A stretch of DNA of 64,000 nucleotides from Ginsengibacter hankyongi (GTDB taxonomy: Bacteria; Bacteroidota; Bacteroidia; Chitinophagales; Chitinophagaceae): contig NZ_VYQF01000001.1 in assembly GCF_008710285.1 (NCBI RefSeq), forward strand, positions 1,745,501-1,809,500, in the 5' to 3' direction. Positions 62,583 through 64,000 of the stretch are shown here, one piece after another. The notes under the pieces were generated by a model. That model was not told where the DNA came from. It made no database searches and was given only the letters and a program-made list of their open reading frames with translations. A program made the translations under genes and the position numbers. Numbering within the stretch: the stretch's first letter is position 1; every line of letters starts with the position of its first letter.

Positions 62583-64000
62583 TTATTCAGGCTCCTGGCC
62601 CAGCATAAATGTAAACTTAGCAGCTCCTTTTAATCCTGTGGTAGAATTTAGCCTGTCTAAACCTATACCATAATCAAACCCAAGTAAACCAAACATGGGC
62701 AAAAAGAAACGCATACCAACGCCCACTGATCTGCGTAATTTAAAAGGATTGTAATCTTTAAAACTATACCATCCGTTTGCTGCTTCAAAAAAAGCTTCTC
62801 CAAAAATAGTACTGCTTGCACTCGTACTAAAAGGATACCTCATCTCCAGCGTATATTTATTAAAAATAGTGAAAAAGTTACTTGCTGTACTAATATCAGG
62901 ATTAACCTTTGGATCAGAATTATCATAAACTGGGTATCCCCTGTGTGCAATAATATCGTACCCGAGCAGCCCGTAATTATTACTTAAGCCCGCATCTCCC
63001 AATTGAAATCTTTCGAATGGTGAAGTAATTGTTTTATTAGTATAACGACCAAGGAAACCATATTTAGCCGCAGCTTTCAAAATAAATTGCTTGTTTTTAT
63101 CTGGTCCCCTGCCTTTTCCAATCGGGACATACCACTCTGCGTTAAAACGCTCTTTATGAAATTCCACCAGTTTGTATTGATCTGCTTTTGCCTGGTTTTG
63201 ATAAAACTCTGCGCTATGAAAGAAAGAATATGGTGGTGTAAACTGTCCGCTCAATACAAAATTAGAACCACTGGTTGGGAAGATTGGATTAGGGCCTGCA
63301 GAGTTACGGGCTAAAGTTATTTTCAAACTGAAATTGTTGGAAATTCCGTTCGTTAACCCAGGGAAAATATTATAATTCTTAAGCTTGTAACGTTGATAGT
63401 CTAGCTGATAAACAAGAGAAAAATAATCGTCTGGCCATTTCAATTGTTTACCAAGCGCCACGCTAAACCCAGTTGTTTTAATAAAAGAAGAATCGCCATA
63501 AGAACGATCATAATAGCCTGTAAGCGGGTTATATGCATTTGCGTATTTGGTATCGTAGTAACTTATGGTAAAGGAGTTTCTCTTTTTACCACCAAGCCAT
63601 GGTTCAGTAAATGAAAAATTATAAGAGCGGAATTGCTTTCCATTACTCTGGCCTCTTAAGCTTAATTTTTGTCCGTCGCCACTTGGTAAAGGATCCCAGC
63701 TCTTTTTATTAAATATATTATAAATAGAAAAGTTATTAAAGGTTACGCCTAACGTTCCTGTTAATCCAATTCCACCACCAAATCCTGCGGAAAGTTCTAA
63801 CTGGTCAGAAGATTTTTCTTCAAGACCCCAGTTTATATCCACTGTTCCTTCTTCCGTATTAGGTACAATACCCGGATTAATTTTTTCAGGATTAAAATAA
63901 CCAAGTTGCGATAGTTCCCTTTGTGTCCTTATAATAAGCTCGCGGCTGAATTTATCGCCAGGAACTGTGCGGAGTTCGCGGCGTATAACGTAATCCTTGG
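62583..64000 (-). CDS. bamA: Outer-membrane assembly factor BamA, N-terminus cut off by window edge
   Basis: The C-terminal ~471 residues of BamA, the barrel that folds other barrels into the outer membrane. The frame stays open through 64000, so the gene begins beyond the edge. Seen at the edge: VIRRELRTVPGDKFSRELII and RTQRELSQLGYFNPEKINP, which is POTRA 5. The 16-strand barrel region follows (e.g. NYGLLGYDIIAHRGYPVYD, FGEAFFEAANGWYSF) to FGLLGFDYGIGLDR. It leads the bamA-skp-skp unit. The first GTG in the window (63842) lies in the POTRA 5 to barrel link, so it is not a start. Confidence 0.95.
   Translation of the reverse strand, partial: KDYVIRRELRTVPGDKFSRELIIRTQRELSQLGYFNPEKINPGIVPNTEEGTVDINWGLEEKSSDQLELSAGFGGGIGLTGTLGVTFNNFSIYNIFNKKSWDPLPSGDGQKLSLRGQSNGKQFRSYNFSFTEPWLGGKKRNSFTISYYDTKYANAYNPLTGYYDRSYGDSSFIKTTGFSVALGKQLKWPDDYFSLVYQLDYQRYKLKNYNIFPGLTNGISNNFSLKITLARNSAGPNPIFPTSGSNFVLSGQFTPPYSFFHSAEFYQNQAKADQYKLVEFHKERFNAEWYVPIGKGRGPDKNKQFILKAAAKYGFLGRYTNKTITSPFERFQLGDAGLSNNYGLLGYDIIAHRGYPVYDNSDPKVNPDISTASNFFTIFNKYTLEMRYPFSTSASSTIFGEAFFEAANGWYSFKDYNPFKLRRSVGVGMRFFLPMFGLLGFDYGIGLDRLNSTTGLKGAAKFTFMLGQEPE

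Noticed and set aside
1-64000. tRNA, rRNA, CRISPR arrays, insertion sequences or prophage
   Set aside because: I found no cloverleaf-like stretch, direct repeat array, transposase or integrase in the window.

Overview
The window looks like ordinary chromosome of a Bacteroidota bacterium, most likely a Chitinophagaceae-type organism (inference). The DNA is AT-rich and Shine-Dalgarno sites are scarce. The TAnnTTTG promoter box typical of this phylum recurs just upstream of starts. The gene set also fits: a fused isobutyryl-CoA mutase (icmF), a DUF1800/DUF1501 pair, bamA-skp-skp-murI, many small secreted or lipid-anchored proteins, and a carB without the C-terminal allosteric domain. I see no phage, insertion sequence, CRISPR array, tRNA or rRNA.

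Layout. 1-9 kb: truncated purD, a POT peptide transporter, the DUF1800-DUF1501 pair, a small unknown gene, a dienelactone-hydrolase lipoprotein, a GYF_2 mini-protein, a 56-residue acidic protein and an SDR. 9-14.5 kb: a run of small secreted, lipid-anchored and membrane proteins, mostly of unknown function, with a rhodanese-like lipoprotein and an alpha/beta hydrolase. 14.6-20.2 kb: an envelope lipid block of an AsmA-like protein, a CDGSH iron-sulfur protein and mlaE-mlaF-mlaD. 20.3-21.5 kb: two tandem paralogous secreted basic proteins with a 30-codon ORF between them. 21.8-24.6 kb: a signalling operon of histidine kinase, response regulator and response regulator fused to adenylate cyclase. 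24.8-28.4 kb: comEC and purH. 28.5-31.7 kb: kbl, a DUF433/DUF5615 toxin-antitoxin-like pair and lutB, reading as one operon. 31.8-34.3 kb: ECF sigma factor, anti-sigma-like protein and a beta-barrel protein. 34.4-37.3 kb: carB split into two genes. 37.4-46.7 kb: YtxH-like protein, M23 peptidase, bcp, a mini HExxH protein, a sugar-epimerase-like protein, dnaX, a frameshifted GNAT gene, a DJ-1/PfpI protein, an amidase and an NTF2-like lipoprotein. 46.7-54 kb: icmF, a barrel-like protein, rsmA, recO and an amidohydrolase. 54-59.8 kb: prfA, a three-domain GH18-deacetylase-glycosyltransferase and an SDR. 59.8-64 kb: rnpA, rpmH, murI, two Skp-type chaperones and truncated bamA.

Functional themes are envelope building and maintenance (Mla, AsmA, BamA/Skp, MurI, M23 peptidase, amidase), purine and pyrimidine synthesis (purD, purH, split carB), translation and replication housekeeping (prfA, rpmH, rnpA, rsmA, dnaX, recO), and regulation (ECF cascade, kinase-cyclase operon). 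I found no clearly new defence or mobile system. The points most worth checking are the GNAT gene broken at a nine-A slippery tract, the split carB, the aromatic-rich 30-codon ORF under a duplicated 5' region, the toxin-antitoxin-like pair inside a metabolic operon, rnpA with no standard start codon, and the three-enzyme exopolysaccharide fusion.
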